A stretch of 64,000 nt of DNA, taken from Phorcus lineatus. Its lineage: Eukaryota > Mollusca > Gastropoda > Trochida > Trochidae. The stretch's first letter is position 1, and each line of letters starts with the position of its first letter. Made by a program: the position numbers and the translations under genes. Where the stretch lies: positions 22,827,729 through 22,891,728 of the forward strand of contig OV121096.1 in assembly GCA_921293015.1 (NCBI GenBank), in the 5' to 3' direction. Below, in pieces: positions 41,801 through 50,410 of this stretch. The notes beneath the pieces are model-generated. The model made no database searches. It saw only the letters and a list, made by a program, of their open reading frames with translations, and was not told the DNA's origin.

Positions 41801-44053
41801 TTTCACACAAGGCATATGCTCAGAACACGAATTTTGACTACATGTATGCAAGGTTTAGTTTGGCCAGTGCTGGGAAAATTGTCAAAAGAGAGGTTAATCA
41901 TATTTTGAATTTGCAAACCAGTTACATTCTTTTACATGTTAGAAATAAAGTTTTCATTAACAAGTTTGTTTCATTTCAAGTAAGATGTCTTTAAGAGAAA
42001 GAATAAATGTAAGAGATTGTTTATTTCAATTGAGAGTAGTGTCTCTTTCTAAAATATCGTTTACTTTTTTTAACAATTTGTTTGTTCATTCCCATATAAA
42101 TGCGTTTTGAAATGTACCAGACAAACATGAATATATATCCGAGCTTACAACTTTTTTAGACAACAGAATGACTTATATTCTCAAATATATACCGTTTGGC
42201 AGCCGACTACATTAAACACTATTAAATGTCAGTTGACTCATTTGATAGTTGTGTTTGCTCAGTTAAAATGTTTGACATATCATATGTATAAATCACTTTT
42301 TAAGAGGGCCCAAGGACTATAATGCGGGGATCATGTTACTTCGTTGTAGATTCACAAACCTTAATATTTTCGCACATGATATTTCGCATCTAGTGTGTAT
42401 GAAATGACTTGAAATCGCGGTGCAGCCAGATATAACTATACGTTTCTAAAAAGTATAAAAAAGATAATTCTATCAGTAAAGTTTGAATCATTGACAATCA
42501 GTTATGCATATAGCTGATCACACATTTGTAAAACAAATACTAAAGTTTAAAGTAACTAGGAATTATTTTTGATGCATCGTATTTTAAAACGCAAGGGAAA
42601 CGCTTTGATGACGTAATAATTTGAAATCATTTTGATCCCCTCTCTATCGGCAATGTGTGTGTGCCTGCACACGAACACATTACACACAACCAGTACACGC
42701 ACTTGCAAGCACACAAACACAACCGCACAGAAGTACAATGCAAACATGTAGAAGCTCATAAACACGTCACACACAATGCATAGACGTGCACAAACCAACA
42801 CGTTACAAACACAATGCACAAACGTTTACACACCTACACGTCACACGCATACAATGCCCAGACGTGCCAGCACACAAAAACGGTTGCAAAGACACACACG
42901 TCTATATTTTGTTTTTGAACAAGCGAAGCTAAGGAGACGAGTGGTGAGCAATGATTACACATATTGATTGCTTAACCGATTTGCTTTACGTGACAGATCA
43001 ACAGAGCACAAAAGACTATCCGTGAATGTCAATAAAAGCATGCATTTCTTTCACTTGAGTTGATTGATTTTCCCGAGATAACGTATATTTTCTTTCCACT
43101 TTATATATGCTTGTAATATTTAAGCTGGCATGGCAATATGCAGAATATTTATCTTAGGCTGTATCGCATTGAGGATATATGCAGTAAAACATTTTTGTGT
43201 TTTGAAAACATAATTGCAAAGGATTATAATCAGTATTCGGGAGTTCGAGAACATGCCTTCGACGATCAAGCATTTTTAAGTATATTTTTTAATTTGAAAA
43301 AAGAAAACCCGGCTTTAAATGCATTTCTATTTGTTGTTCATTCCCTTACGTCTAAACGTCTATCTATATCCTAATAACTACAGGAATTGAAATAATCCAT
43401 TTAAGATTAATTAAAACTGTACACAAGAACATTCTTGCCATAGAGGGTTCAAAATCATGCATTACAATTTACCCCTATACAGTCATATCCTTGTAACGAA
43501 AGGTAAAAACGCGAGCATTCGACAACGAAGTCGTCGATGTTGCATTCTTAAATTCTAGATGGTTTAAAGTCGATCTCGCATCATTTAATTCCAAACAATT
43601 CAAATCTATCTCTATCTCGGTTTAATAACTAAGAGAATATAACCCTTTAGTGCATTTTAGAAACAGTGTTTATTTGGATAGAGTTTACTGAAAGGGAAAT
43701 GTTTCCCTCCAGGGAATAGAATTTGTTTACTTTCTTAGTGATAGTTTTAGCAAATGTTAATACATTGTACTAACGTCTATCTTAGCCCTAAGGGAGTTCC
43801 GAAAATACAGCATTTGTTTCACATGGTCACATTTTGATATAATGTGAACCAGATCAACCATAAACAAACGTTTTCAGTATTGGTGTTGTCCACGTCAACC
43901 ACATTACCATTCACTGTCACATTCGGAGTTTAGCAAGCACCTGATGGTTTGATTAACTTTCAGGAACAAAGAGGTAAATTACTAAATACTCACCTTATGT
44001 ATATCTGGTTTCTTGTTGAGAAGCTGGCCAGACTCGCTGGAAGTGGTATCCAT
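15279..44053 (-). CDS. TRPA1: TRPA1-like cation channel, copy 1 (complete, 30 exons)
   Basis: TRPA1 channels are tetrameric Ca2+-permeable sensors of irritants and temperature. Exons, 5' to 3': 44053-43994, 39497-39302, 38197-38031, 37035-36832, 36120-35899, 35631-35538, 33768-33564, 32706-32526, 32202-32113, 31684-31595, 30729-30676, 30076-30026, 29870-29844, 29177-29136, 28909-28802, 28317-28226, 27777-27631, 27159-27051, 26061-25925, 25315-25143, 24279-24136, 23743-23649, 23042-22870, 21643-21514, 20814-20680, 20296-20096, 18907-18707, 17882-17814, 16733-16542, 15428-15279. The sum is 3,939 nt, a 1,312-residue protein, with every junction in phase. Order: about 16 ankyrin repeats (residues 21-770), linker (771-896), S1 to S6 (about 923-1180), TRP-like helix, coiled coil. 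The length exceeds the roughly 1,100-1,200 residues usual for the family because of a 118-residue insert in the ankyrin stack. Confidence 0.93.
15429..16215 (-). repeat. Repeats of the last-exon 3' splice site, copy 1
   Basis: Upstream (on the minus strand) of exon 30, degenerate repeats carry the acceptor and first bases of the exon: TTGCAG followed by GATA/GATT and ATTCC, with a TATCAGA(C/T)-type spacer. Clear copies lie at about 15,430-15,640 and 16,107-16,215. They are separated by the inverted-repeat element at 15,668-16,070, which must have inserted into the array. The same arrangement, uninterrupted, is at 49,514-49,760. Confidence 0.6.
15668..16070. mobile_element. MITE with about 35-bp terminal inverted repeats
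   Basis: The left end (ATGAATCCGCTGCGCTCCTT, continuing through CCTTATACACTGATCT) is the imperfect reverse complement of the right end (ending AGCGGATTCAT at about 16,069). The interior includes GGGCCCGGATTCACCAAAC and AAGAATTCTTAAG palindromic words. No coding frame. Absent from the equivalent intron of copy 2. Confidence 0.65.
16755..17670. repeat. Tandem array of about 170-bp units in a GCGGGGGTAT-bounded cassette
   Basis: Five units of about 170 bp share ACATGCTAGCTTCACCAAAC and CTTATCAACCATGATCC (starts near 16,865, 17,035, 17,205, 17,370, 17,535). The block opens with GCGGGGGTATATAGCGTTC and a CTGTCTGTCCGTCTGTCTGT run and closes with GCGGGGGTATGTGAGC. It is missing from the same intron of copy 2, so the whole cassette behaves as a single inserted element. 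No open frame. Confidence 0.75.
18281..18706 (-). repeat. 33-bp array copying the exon 27 donor, copy 1
   Basis: Degenerate 33-bp units next to exon 27. The best units keep GTCCTTATGAACCTCTT, identical to the last 17 coding bases but one of exon 27. One minus-strand frame reads with an 11-residue period around LMNLLV, the end of S6 (18,538 down to 18,281). The order and homology match the longer, more uniform array at 50,730-51,924 in copy 2. Confidence 0.75.
18707..20296 (-). CDS. TRPA1: TRPA1-1 exons 26-27, S4, S5, pore and S6
   Basis: Exon 26 (20296-20096) gives S4 (VGAFALFFTWIDLVMYL), the S4-S5 linker and S5 (FLKVFIVFFSLILAFAMGFF). Exon 27 (18907-18707) gives the pore helix, the filter (MFLGEIDY), a turret with NVT, and S6 (SVIFSFFITLACIVLMNLL). 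The filter acid is Glu, where mammalian TRPA1 has Asp. NVT in the outer pore is a possible N-glycosylation sequon. Both exons are 201 nt in both copies. The exon 27 donor lies at the edge of a 33-bp repeat array that copies this junction. Confidence 0.93.
20680..21643 (-). CDS. TRPA1: TRPA1-1 exons 24-25, S1-S2 loop, S2 and S3
   Basis: Exon 24 (21643-21514) gives the extracellular loop and S2 (AEKVLMYVLMVIGAVFE). Exon 25 (20814-20680) gives QVINMKWAYIREFENYVDWI and S3 (VYVFSFLFLLDF). Lengths of 130 and 135 nt match copy 2 exactly. Confidence 0.92.
21140..21430. mobile_element. Insertion in TRPA1-1 intron 24
   Basis: About 290 bp not present in the matching intron of copy 2. It has inverted words such as ATTTAACGAGCGAAAGCGAGTTAAATAC (shown only in part here: ATTTAACGAGC and GAGTTAAATAC) that can fold on themselves, and ATGAAACGAG repeated in inverse as CGAGTTTCAT. 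No coding capacity. Confidence 0.4.
21990..22297. mobile_element. Hairpin-containing insertion in TRPA1-1 intron 23
   Basis: About 300 bp absent from copy 2. It contains the inverted pair TTATACCATTCCGTCGAG (near 22,000) and CTCGACGAAATGGTATAA (near 22,085), which would form a strong stem with an approximately 50-base loop. No open frame; probably a non-autonomous element. Confidence 0.5.
22870..23042 (-). CDS. TRPA1: TRPA1-1 exon 23, S1
   Basis: Reads KHKRKELLQHDLVRTLVKFK, then the hydrophobic S1 segment (IPYYLCTFFIHVFFLILL). It begins in phase 0 after ATATTTAG and ends with two codon bases. The equivalent exon in copy 2 (57,755-57,927) has the same length and phase. Confidence 0.92.
23649..25315 (-). 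CDS. TRPA1: TRPA1-1 exons 20-22, linker before S1
   Basis: Exons 25315-25143, 24279-24136 and 23743-23649 encode residues 759-896. Family landmarks are IIQSDFW, then TPMRRMIRDMP joined across the intron to DVAKEVMDKCC, then a Lys-rich segment (KPKKKFKYNYEFIDDLM) and KNHPLQIM. In TRPA1 the pre-S1 linker holds the cysteines that electrophiles modify; adjacent Cys-Cys is present here, but equivalence to specific vertebrate residues is not shown. The acceptor of exon 21 (CGAAG before AC) lacks a good pyrimidine tract but is the same in copy 2 and restores the family motif. Confidence 0.88.
25925..28909 (-). CDS. TRPA1: TRPA1-1 exons 15-19, ankyrin repeats 11-16
   Basis: Exons 28909-28802, 28317-28226, 27777-27631, 27159-27051 and 26061-25925 encode residues 562-759. 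Signatures are HDGNTPLHLAAQNGHNAIVK, EATALHLAAENGKN, CNTPLHLAARQGHKDTVDLL, KKTPIDLASEFGQLDICKQL, VSSLHLACAKGHLKVVKLLL and NGLNCLDVAIRNGH. These are the membrane-proximal repeats; the last runs straight into the pre-S1 linker as in other TRPA1 proteins. Confidence 0.9.
26695..27015. repeat. Possible tRNA-derived SINE remnant
   Basis: In the intron between exons 18 and 19, a stretch contains GCGCCTCTGTCCACCGAGCA and GGGAACCTGGTTTGAATTGG, resembling a tRNA-like promoter with a degenerate B box. Not certain; no second copy in this window. Confidence 0.25.
29136..32202 (-). CDS. TRPA1: TRPA1-1 exons 9-14, six symmetric mini-exons in the ankyrin domain
   Basis: Exons of 90 (32202-32113), 90 (31684-31595), 54 (30729-30676), 51 (30076-30026), 27 (29870-29844) and 42 nt (29177-29136) encode residues 444-561. 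All begin and end in phase 0 with good splice sites. The peptides are charged and not ankyrin-like: SKIGIKFVEMKEGDRKN, KTDTTEDTEDMEEAVMVV, KTLEDRVPSEKFKNL, AKNWKRKTSVMP, TQNGALQTQ and VRQKTIVSEDQVD. They form an insert between ankyrin blocks. Any one can be skipped without changing frame. The 27-nt exon is supported only by splice sites and phase, so it is the least certain. Confidence 0.75.
29260..29842. repeat. Degenerate two-unit repeat in TRPA1-1 intron 13
   Basis: Two related units of about 170 bp share GTGAAGATTGGTCA, AATGAAA(T/C)-type A-rich blocks and a following GTT(A/T)-type segment (near 29,520 and 29,688). The plus strand has a 108-codon open frame without a recognisable domain, which I attribute to the repeat. 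Confidence 0.4.
30870..31085. repeat. Nested palindrome / foldback repeat in intron 10
   Basis: CCAATGATTTATCGACCTTG occurs twice in direct order (near 30,891 and 30,980) and its complement (CAAGGTCGATAAATCATT) near 31,047. CACCTCGGCTTCGCCTCTGT / CACCTCGACTTCGCCTCTGT occupy the loops, and GTGATATT / AATATCACAC also pair. The block can form one long or two alternative hairpins. Confidence 0.65.
32526..39497 (-). CDS. TRPA1: TRPA1-1 exons 2-8, ankyrin repeats 1-10
   Basis: Seven exons (39497-39302, 38197-38031, 37035-36832, 36120-35899, 35631-35538, 33768-33564, 32706-32526) encode residues 21-443. Ankyrin signatures include GLTPLQHAVLNNRPDVVELL, HGQTLAHYAAK, QQTPLHYAVVYG, HGMTPLHLAATYTQIDIARV, STPLHYVCANGN, NTCLHIAAESGHCKVVQKLL, SPLHLAVISGNKEIVVELL, STPLHMAAQHNRVEIAEQLL, GNTPLHIAAQYGHQNMVVKL and GRIPLHGAAENNNKIALE. 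Exon 3 contains a charged Ser-rich loop (residues 105-141) that interrupts the stack. Exon 7 is read in a frame different from the longest open frame at that place; the phase of exons 6 and 8 decides it. Confidence 0.9.
32707..33180 (-). repeat. 39-bp array copying the exon 8 acceptor
   Basis: Directly upstream of exon 8 on the minus strand are 39-bp units, each an image of the region around its 3' splice site (for example TCTCTCTATCACAG then CAAG). The nearest five to six units are open in the exon frame and read as 13-residue periods: MTSLYHSKNCKMS, MATLYNSNHCEVS, MISLYYSKQVNMT; the last overlaps the real exon. Farther units (beyond about 32,925) are degraded and out of frame. Confidence 0.75.
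33950..35100. repeat. GTTGATGATGAT-type low-complexity array
   Basis: Over 1 kb of degenerate TGATGATGTTGATGCCAATC-type repeats in TRPA1-1 intron 6. Open frames in several phases on both strands (rich in Met/Leu/Asp or Ile/Asn) are products of the repeat and have no domain. Confidence 0.8.
36121..38030. other. TRPA1-1 introns 3 and 4; nothing recognisable
   Basis: Apart from exon 4 (37035-36832) these introns hold AT-rich sequence without an open frame, repeat or RNA gene that I can support. Confidence 0.5.
38728..39233 (-). repeat. Dispersed repeat, copy B (TRPA1 intron 2)
   Basis: Reverse-oriented partner of the repeat at 3,281-3,800, lying in TRPA1 copy 1 between exons 2 and 3. The shared blocks appear in the opposite order on the complementary strand. 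Single-base differences and small gaps throughout show that the two insertions are old. Confidence 0.7.
39498..43993. other. TRPA1-1 intron 1
   Basis: A 4.5-kb intron. The part at about 39,830-40,240 is less AT-rich and could be an old gene or transposon fragment, but both strands are broken by stops and I recognise no domain. 42,640-42,910 is a degenerate CA-rich tract (listed separately). The rest shows no structure. Confidence 0.4.
42640..42910. repeat. Degenerate (CACA)n-rich tract
   Basis: About 270 bp of alternating ACACAC / ACACG words with interspersed TGCA. Short open frames on both strands (Cys/Val-rich on minus, Thr/His-rich on plus) derive from the repeat. Confidence 0.8.
43994..44053 (-). 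CDS. TRPA1: TRPA1-1 exon 1 with start codon
   Basis: Encodes MDTTSSESGQLLNKKPDIHK and ends in phase 0 at a GTGAGT donor. The ATG (complement of 44,051-44,053) sits in CCGCCATGG, a near-ideal Kozak context, which fixes the start. There is no signal peptide, as expected for TRPA1, whose N-terminus is cytosolic. Intron 1 is 4.5 kb. Confidence 0.88.
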
Positions 44054-44125
44054 GGCGGGTGCACCCGTACAAGTGCACCCGTTCAATATACCCGGGTAGA
44101 TAGCGCTATCCCACTATACAATGTG
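44054..44125 (-). promoter_or_regulatory. TRPA1-1 5' UTR / proximal promoter
   Basis: Directly upstream of the ATG the minus strand carries the perfect 10-bp palindrome GGGTGCACCC and, 14 bp further up, a partial repeat of it (GGTGCAC), then GGGTATATTGA, which could serve as a TATA-like element. This cluster of GC-rich words stands out from the AT-rich surroundings. Its role is inferred from position only. Confidence 0.35.
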
Positions 44126-44379
44126 GGTGACATGAGGGGTGAACGTATGATTACCTCAGTAAGTTTTAATTGCCCACAGATTCCGCTTTGCGTTATATCC
44201 GTTAATCTTTAGAACGCTACCCGTTTTCCTACAGCGCTTGCCCAGGCATGAATGATCGATCGGTTTCCTGGAACTCGTAAGTTACCGAGAAATAAAACAA
44301 AGCATGTTGCAAACTATCACGGTTGTTTGCTTCCCCTTTGTAAACTCGTTTCTTTGTGGAACATGACTATGACTCTGTA

Positions 44380-45800
44380 AATTTACATAATCAAGGATTA
44401 TTTATTATAATCTATGTTGTTGAGCAAACTGTTTTGCACTGATATTATAGATTGTTGATTTATCGGCAACATAGTATTGTTGAATTAAATTTAAAAAATT
44501 AAATTTATAAAATACAACTTTGTCAGCAGTTGATTAAACAAAAGGAGGGTGATCATAGAGTTTGAACCCTCTCGAAGGGAATAACCTGAGGTTAGCTTTC
44601 CAGAATGACCTTCAGAGGTGTTTAAGTCATCAGAAACTGTCATTGATGTATTAGAGATTATCATGTAAGTTAGGACAGCAAATGTCCTAGTAAAATATAA
44701 GTTTAGGTCTTGTGCTTTTGAAAGAAATCATAAAAAACCCAATTATGAATGATATTCAAATAAAAAAAGTTTAAACTAGATGATTTAAATCTTTAAAATG
44801 TTACAGTACAGTGTCTAATGTTCCAAAAAACAAATAAGACTCTCGATTTGTGAACCATAGATAGACTTTATTCAAAAGCAACATCATCCACTTGTAAGCA
44901 ACACAATATATTTAAAAAAAGAAAAAAGTCAAAGCAATAAAATACTAGATAATTCACATGCAATGGATAGGAAAGCAATACAAAAACATTCGCTGCTCAC
45001 AATATGAAGTGGCATCTCTGTAATGATTGGATAATGTACTGATTCAGACTTCTGGCCTGGTTGGGAATTGGTGGTAAGCAAAGGTTTAACAGTAAATATG
45101 TGTATACATAAGAATATCATAGATGACTACTGAAGAGTATACTGAACTACGAACTCATATCAGATCAAGTAGAACTACTCACTCATATCAGTTCAAGATC
45201 AAGTAAAACTACTCTCTCATATCAGATCAAGATCAAGTAGAACTACTCACTCATATCAGATCAAGATCCAGTAGAACTACTCACTCATATCAGATCAAGT
45301 AGAACTACTCACTCATATCAGATCAAGATCAAGTAGAACTACTCTCTCATATCAGATCAAGATCAAGTAGAACTACTCTCTCATATCAGATCAATATCAA
45401 GTAGAACTACTCACTCATATCAGATCAATATCAAGTAGAACTACTCACTCATATCAGATCAAGATCAAGTAGAACTACTCACTCATATCAGATCAATATC
45501 AAGTAGAACTACTCACTCATATCAGATCAAGATCAAGTAGAACTACTCACTCATATCAGATCAAGATCAAGTAGAACTACTCACTCATATCAGATCAAGA
45601 TCAAGTAGACCCACTCCCTAATATCAGATAAAGATCAAGTGGAACTACTCACTCATATCAGATCAAGGCGAGCTAAATGGAAATGTAAACGGATATACTA
45701 AATGGTTGTCCTGTTGTCAGAGGCACGTTCATATTTCATAAATATTTTATATTGAAAATTAGAATTTTTATACAGTGTCAGACCAAAAATTAAATCAATA
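44380..45800 (-). repeat. Third, partial copy of the TRPA1 3' flank
   Basis: Blocks at 44,390-44,700 match 12,740-13,080, and blocks at 44,755-45,120 match 14,400-14,770 (GATTATTTATT, GTTGAGCAAACTGTTTT, ACATCATC near GTAAGCAACAC). The middle part is missing. It lies directly before the full second flank copy, so the locus has had more than one duplication or a partial deletion. Confidence 0.65.
45141..45666. repeat. Minisatellite, 34/28-bp units
   Basis: About 17 units of AGAACTACTCACTCATATCA + GATCAAGATCAAGT, some lacking one GATCAA step. The single-copy ancestor is visible in the sister flank at 48,603-48,640 (GAACTACTCACTCATATCAG then ATTGAGACGAGC), and the last unit here runs into the same GGCGAGCTAAATG context. 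Confidence 0.85.
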
Positions 45801-46039
45801 TTTATTTTACAAATGACCAGCTCGATTGATCTGAGGACTGTTTCTTCTTAGTTAGGTCAAACATGTGGGCTCATATTAGCAGCGAAGCTGACTGATTGAA
45901 AATCTCAAATATGATGGATGTGGATTACCTATAGATCCCAAAGGACCCAGTAAATGTAAGCATATACATTCAAGACGATATAATTAATGTAAGTGACTAG
46001 ATGGCTTGACAATTTCATGATTTTTGAGTGATTGAAATA

Positions 46040-49000
46040 TTAGAAACATTTTCACATTGAATGGAGGTGCACTGACATCGTTTTACGATATGCAAAAATC
46101 TTTTGTTCAATTGTTTCTCAAAACAATGTTTGGGTCTTTTTAAAAGAATGAATTACTTATTTTTAGCTTTACCTAAACTGGATTTAAGTATTCCTAAATT
46201 AATTTCCTTTTGAAAACAAGTTGTATTTATATATATATTTATTATACCTTCTGTTCTGTATGTGAATATTGCTAGGGTTCAGATTACATAAAAATAGTAA
46301 TTGTAAATATGCCTGAGCAAAATGTTTATTGAATAGCTAATGTTGAAAAAGGTTAGGAAATACGTCTTGACGAATCTTTATGAGTGTGATATTACTCAAT
46401 TTTATTTATTATTTTCCATATAAATGTGTGTAGCAATGAGGAGGAAAATAAGGATATATATGATAATTTACAAAATCAATGATTATTTATTTTGTTGAGC
46501 AAACTGTTTTGCATGTTGATATTATTCATTGTTGATTTATCAGCAAGGTAGCATTGTTGAATTAAAAGATAATAACATACAGCATTGTCAGTAGTTATGA
46601 AAGATGGAACAAGAGGAGGGTGAATGCTAAGTTGGAAACCTCTCGAAGGGAGCACACACCATGGAGGTGTTATGTTTTCCAGCATAAGCATGAGAGGTGT
46701 TAATGTCATCAGTGACTGTAAATGATGGATAATGAGATTATCATATGAGTTAGGAAAGCATAAATGGTTCATCTCTGTTTTGGAAAACATTTGTAATTTC
46801 CAAATGATCTCGATGAAGGGGTTCAACATAGATGTAAACTATTGGAAGTTGACTAATAACCATAAAAACCTTCCTTTTGGAACAGATAGTACCGTCTTTA
46901 CAATGACAAATATCAGTAATTGTTACGGTCAAATACTTTTTTTCCATAAACTTTATTTTTCTAAATTTTTCTTCGTTAAATTTCAAATTTTTTATTCAAC
47001 CATATTATTTAGCTCCTATTTCGCATAAGTGCCCTTGCCACTTTTGATAACTCTACAAAGGGAAGTAACTGTCATTTTTGGCCACATGTTAGCTTAGAGC
47101 ACAAGAAATTTGAACCTGAAGAATGTCTAAAGTAGCGGTAAGCATATTTATTATATTTCATCACTCTTATAGTGTTAAATTGGTAAGAGTAGCTTCTTTT
47201 TGTTTTCATGTAGGTTAGGGTAACTTTGTGCTAAATTATTGCTTTATTTTGTAAACTTTGTGGCAAGTGGTGAGTTTGTCAAAATCATTGAAGTAGGCCT
47301 ATTTATATATATTTGTTAGGCATAAGAATACTCTTTTCTAATTGCTTTTCAAGCAATATATATATTAGTAGTAATTTATTGTATTTCATGGTACTGAAAT
47401 GCATATATATAATATTTTCTAGGCCATGTGCTTTTTTTTGTTGGAGTTACTTGTTTAAAGCGCTCATAAAATATCGATGCAAGTTGCCAGTACAGCAATT
47501 TGTTTTAGTTTAATTAAGTAAATCGTTTTGGTAAATTTAATAACTTTAGGTTTGGTATTTTCAAAACTGATAATGTTTTCTGTTTTTTTTCAGTTAATCT
47601 ACTGTTAAGAACATATGGAAACATTTGGAAATGAGAATTTGGAAATAAGATATGAATAATTGAAAAGGATGTTGAAGATTATTGAAGCAGAATATGTTCA
47701 ATTGTTGTAAACATTGAATTGATGAAACTGAGCTTAGAAACAAGTGGATTTGAAGATTATTATGAGTTATAACACTGAAATGGATTTGAAGTTGTGACAA
47801 TATAGTCATATGGAATTGGAATGGATTTGAATGGATATATCTTGAATTGGAATTTATTGAGGATACATGAATGAATATAAAAAGAAGCCTTAAGGAATAA
47901 ACTTGAACATTTATTTAAAATTTGAACTTTGTTTTACTTGGAGTTGGAATGGACATGAAATGGATTAAAAATTTAATCATTCAAAGTGGATATTAAGAAT
48001 AGAAACTGAGATTTGGATTTTGAATCATGTTGTTCGCAACAGTAATAATGATATGTTGGGATTTTTTCCTGATGAGTTAATCAAGGCACAGTCCATGAAC
48101 GTATGCTTAAGACGAACAAATTCTATATTGATCTCCAAAGTTCGTGTGGTATTTTTTATTTTATTTACAAGTACCCAAGAACTAATATTATGGCAATTCA
48201 ATAACTTTCAATCATTTTAGTCATAGTTTGTTTTAGAAAATTCACATAAAAAAGTTTAAACTAGGTGATTAAGTTCTTTAACTTGTTTGAGGGCAGTGTA
48301 TAATGATCAAACAAAAACATAACAGGTATATTTATTAATCAGTCACATCATCGACATGTAAGCAATACAATACATTTAAAAGAGTCAATGCAATAAAATA
48401 CAGGATAATTCACCGGTTACGGGTTGGAAAACAATACAATAACGTTTGCTGCTCACCATATGCACTGGGATCTTTGTAATGATTGTATAAAACGTTTATT
48501 CTGACTTCTGGCCTGGTTGACATTTGAAGGTTAGCAAAAGCTTAACAATAAATGTGAATACATGAGCATATCATCGGAGACTACTGACTAAAGAGTTTAC
48601 TGAACTACTCACTCATATCAGATTGAGACGAGCATAAATGCAGATGGAAATACAAAATGGTTGTCATGTTATCATTATCTTAGTCTCAGGCACTTTCATG
48701 GACTGTAAGCACAAGCAAATCATAAATATTTTGCACTGAAAATTAGAATTTTTATACAGTGTGAGACCCAAAATTATATCAACATTAAATTTACCAATCA
48801 CCAGCTGAATTGATCTGAGGTCGTACAAATACATTAACTACTAGTACAAGTACTATCAAACAACATCATTATTGCCTTTCAGGTTCCAGATGTTGTTTTT
48901 TATTACTTTGTGAATTGAGTTCAAAACTCATTTTGAATAATGTGTTATGTTTTTTAAGTACTATTTTAAGTGCTATAAATTCCAATCATTTTAAAGGTTA

Positions 49001-49363
49001 TTGCCATGAATTCTAAACTACATATTTGTTAGTGCCATACCCTTTAAACACGTGTAAAAATATTGCCATACATTTTCAAGATATTGACCGTAAGACGCTG
49101 TTGAAAAACAATTCATTCAAACACGTTGAATAGTTATTTGACGGGTACAGTGTATGTTTCTGCGCTTCCGTCTGGTCATCAGTCTTTCATTTTAAAGGTT
49201 ATTGCCATGAATTCTAAACTACATATTTGTTAGTGCCATACCCTTTAAACACGTGTAAAAAAACAAGAACAAGTTTGAATTTGTTGTCTTATCTTTTCAA
49301 CACAAGATATTGACCCTAAGAGACTGTAGAAAAACAATTAATTCAAACGAACATGTTGAGTGG
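46040..49363 (-). repeat. Second copy of the TRPA1 3' flank
   Basis: Collinear with 12,320-15,278, about 33.8 kb away, with insertions and deletions. The part at about 46,930-48,040 replaces the element at 13,476-14,235 and holds A/T-rich, GGAATTGGAATGG-like degenerate sequence. A segment near 48,980-49,060 (CATATTTGTTAGTGCCATAC) is repeated at 49,195-49,260. It separates the promoter of copy 1 from the end of copy 2. No gene is seen. Confidence 0.7.
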
Positions 49364-50410
49364 TTATTTGATTGGTATGTTGTTGCTCTTTTGTGTTTGC
49401 ATGTCCAGGAGACTGGTCATCAGTCTGTTCATCTGTTTCTCCATCTTCTCCAGTCTCTCGTCAATCCTCTCCTCAAGCTGTCTCTGTCTGCTAGCTATCT
49501 CTGGAATTATATCCTGCAACAAGAAGAGACATATACTCAATCTATATGGAAGAATCCTGCAACTTTATCAGATGCTATTGTCTTGCTATCTCGGGAATAA
49601 TATCCTGCAACAATAAGAGACATTTCTTTGATCTCTATAGAAGAATCCTGCAACTTTATCAGACTGCTGTCTTCTTGCTACTCTTTGGAATAATGTCCTG
49701 CAACAACAAGAGACATATTCTCAATCTCTGATATAGACTCCTGCAACTTCAGAGATGCTGATAATATCCCTTAGCAATAATCCTGATACAGACCCCTTGA
49801 AATACTTGAGACAACTCAATATTTCACAGACGCCTTTAATCTCTGGAACATGATGCCTGCAAATTGATTCACAATTGTTTACTATTGAATATGAAATTAG
49901 CATCCTTATAATGGTAAAGCAATATTTGTGTGTCTATTACTGACCAGAACAGCATTTTCATCAGCTTCCACTGTTTGGTTCCACCACCAGATTGGCCGGC
50001 TTATGAGATAATTCCACAGTCTTTTCAGACATCCAACATCATCTTCATCCCTTGTATAATTCTTGTCTCGTTTTATGTAAAGCTTTCTTCGAATACTTTC
50101 AAACAAAACCTTCTCGACATCGAGGACAAGAGCAATCTGCAGTAGAGGTAATATGAAATAATTTTTTCCGTTAGAATATATGTAGCATCAATATCTTTAA
50201 GTCCAAAGTGACACATCTTTGTGTAATGATAATGGTGTTATTTATCAAGAAAAATAACTTGCAAGTTTGCCTTGTGTAGGCATGACATCCAAATACTAAC
50301 TGAAAAAATACGTAAATAGATTTATGTCACTTCAAACTTACATGCATTGCAGCCCTTTTAAACGCTGCTTTTCGAAGTATGCCCTTGATATCGTCAACTG
50401 CCAAACCAAC
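49364..50410 (-). CDS. TRPA1: TRPA1-2 exons 28-30 equivalents, C-terminus
   Basis: 50410-50342 (VGLAVDDIKGILRKAAFKRA), 50136-49945 (IALVLDVEKVLFESIRRKLY then RPIWWWNQTVEADE) and 49513-49364 (coiled coil QLEERIDERLEKMEKQMNRL, ending NIPIK and TAA). The donor of the middle exon is GTCAGT where copy 1 has GTGAGT. Confidence 0.92.

Noticed and set aside
42556..42967. Cys/Val-rich minus frame and Thr/His-rich plus frame
   Set aside because: Both arise from the degenerate CA-rich tract.
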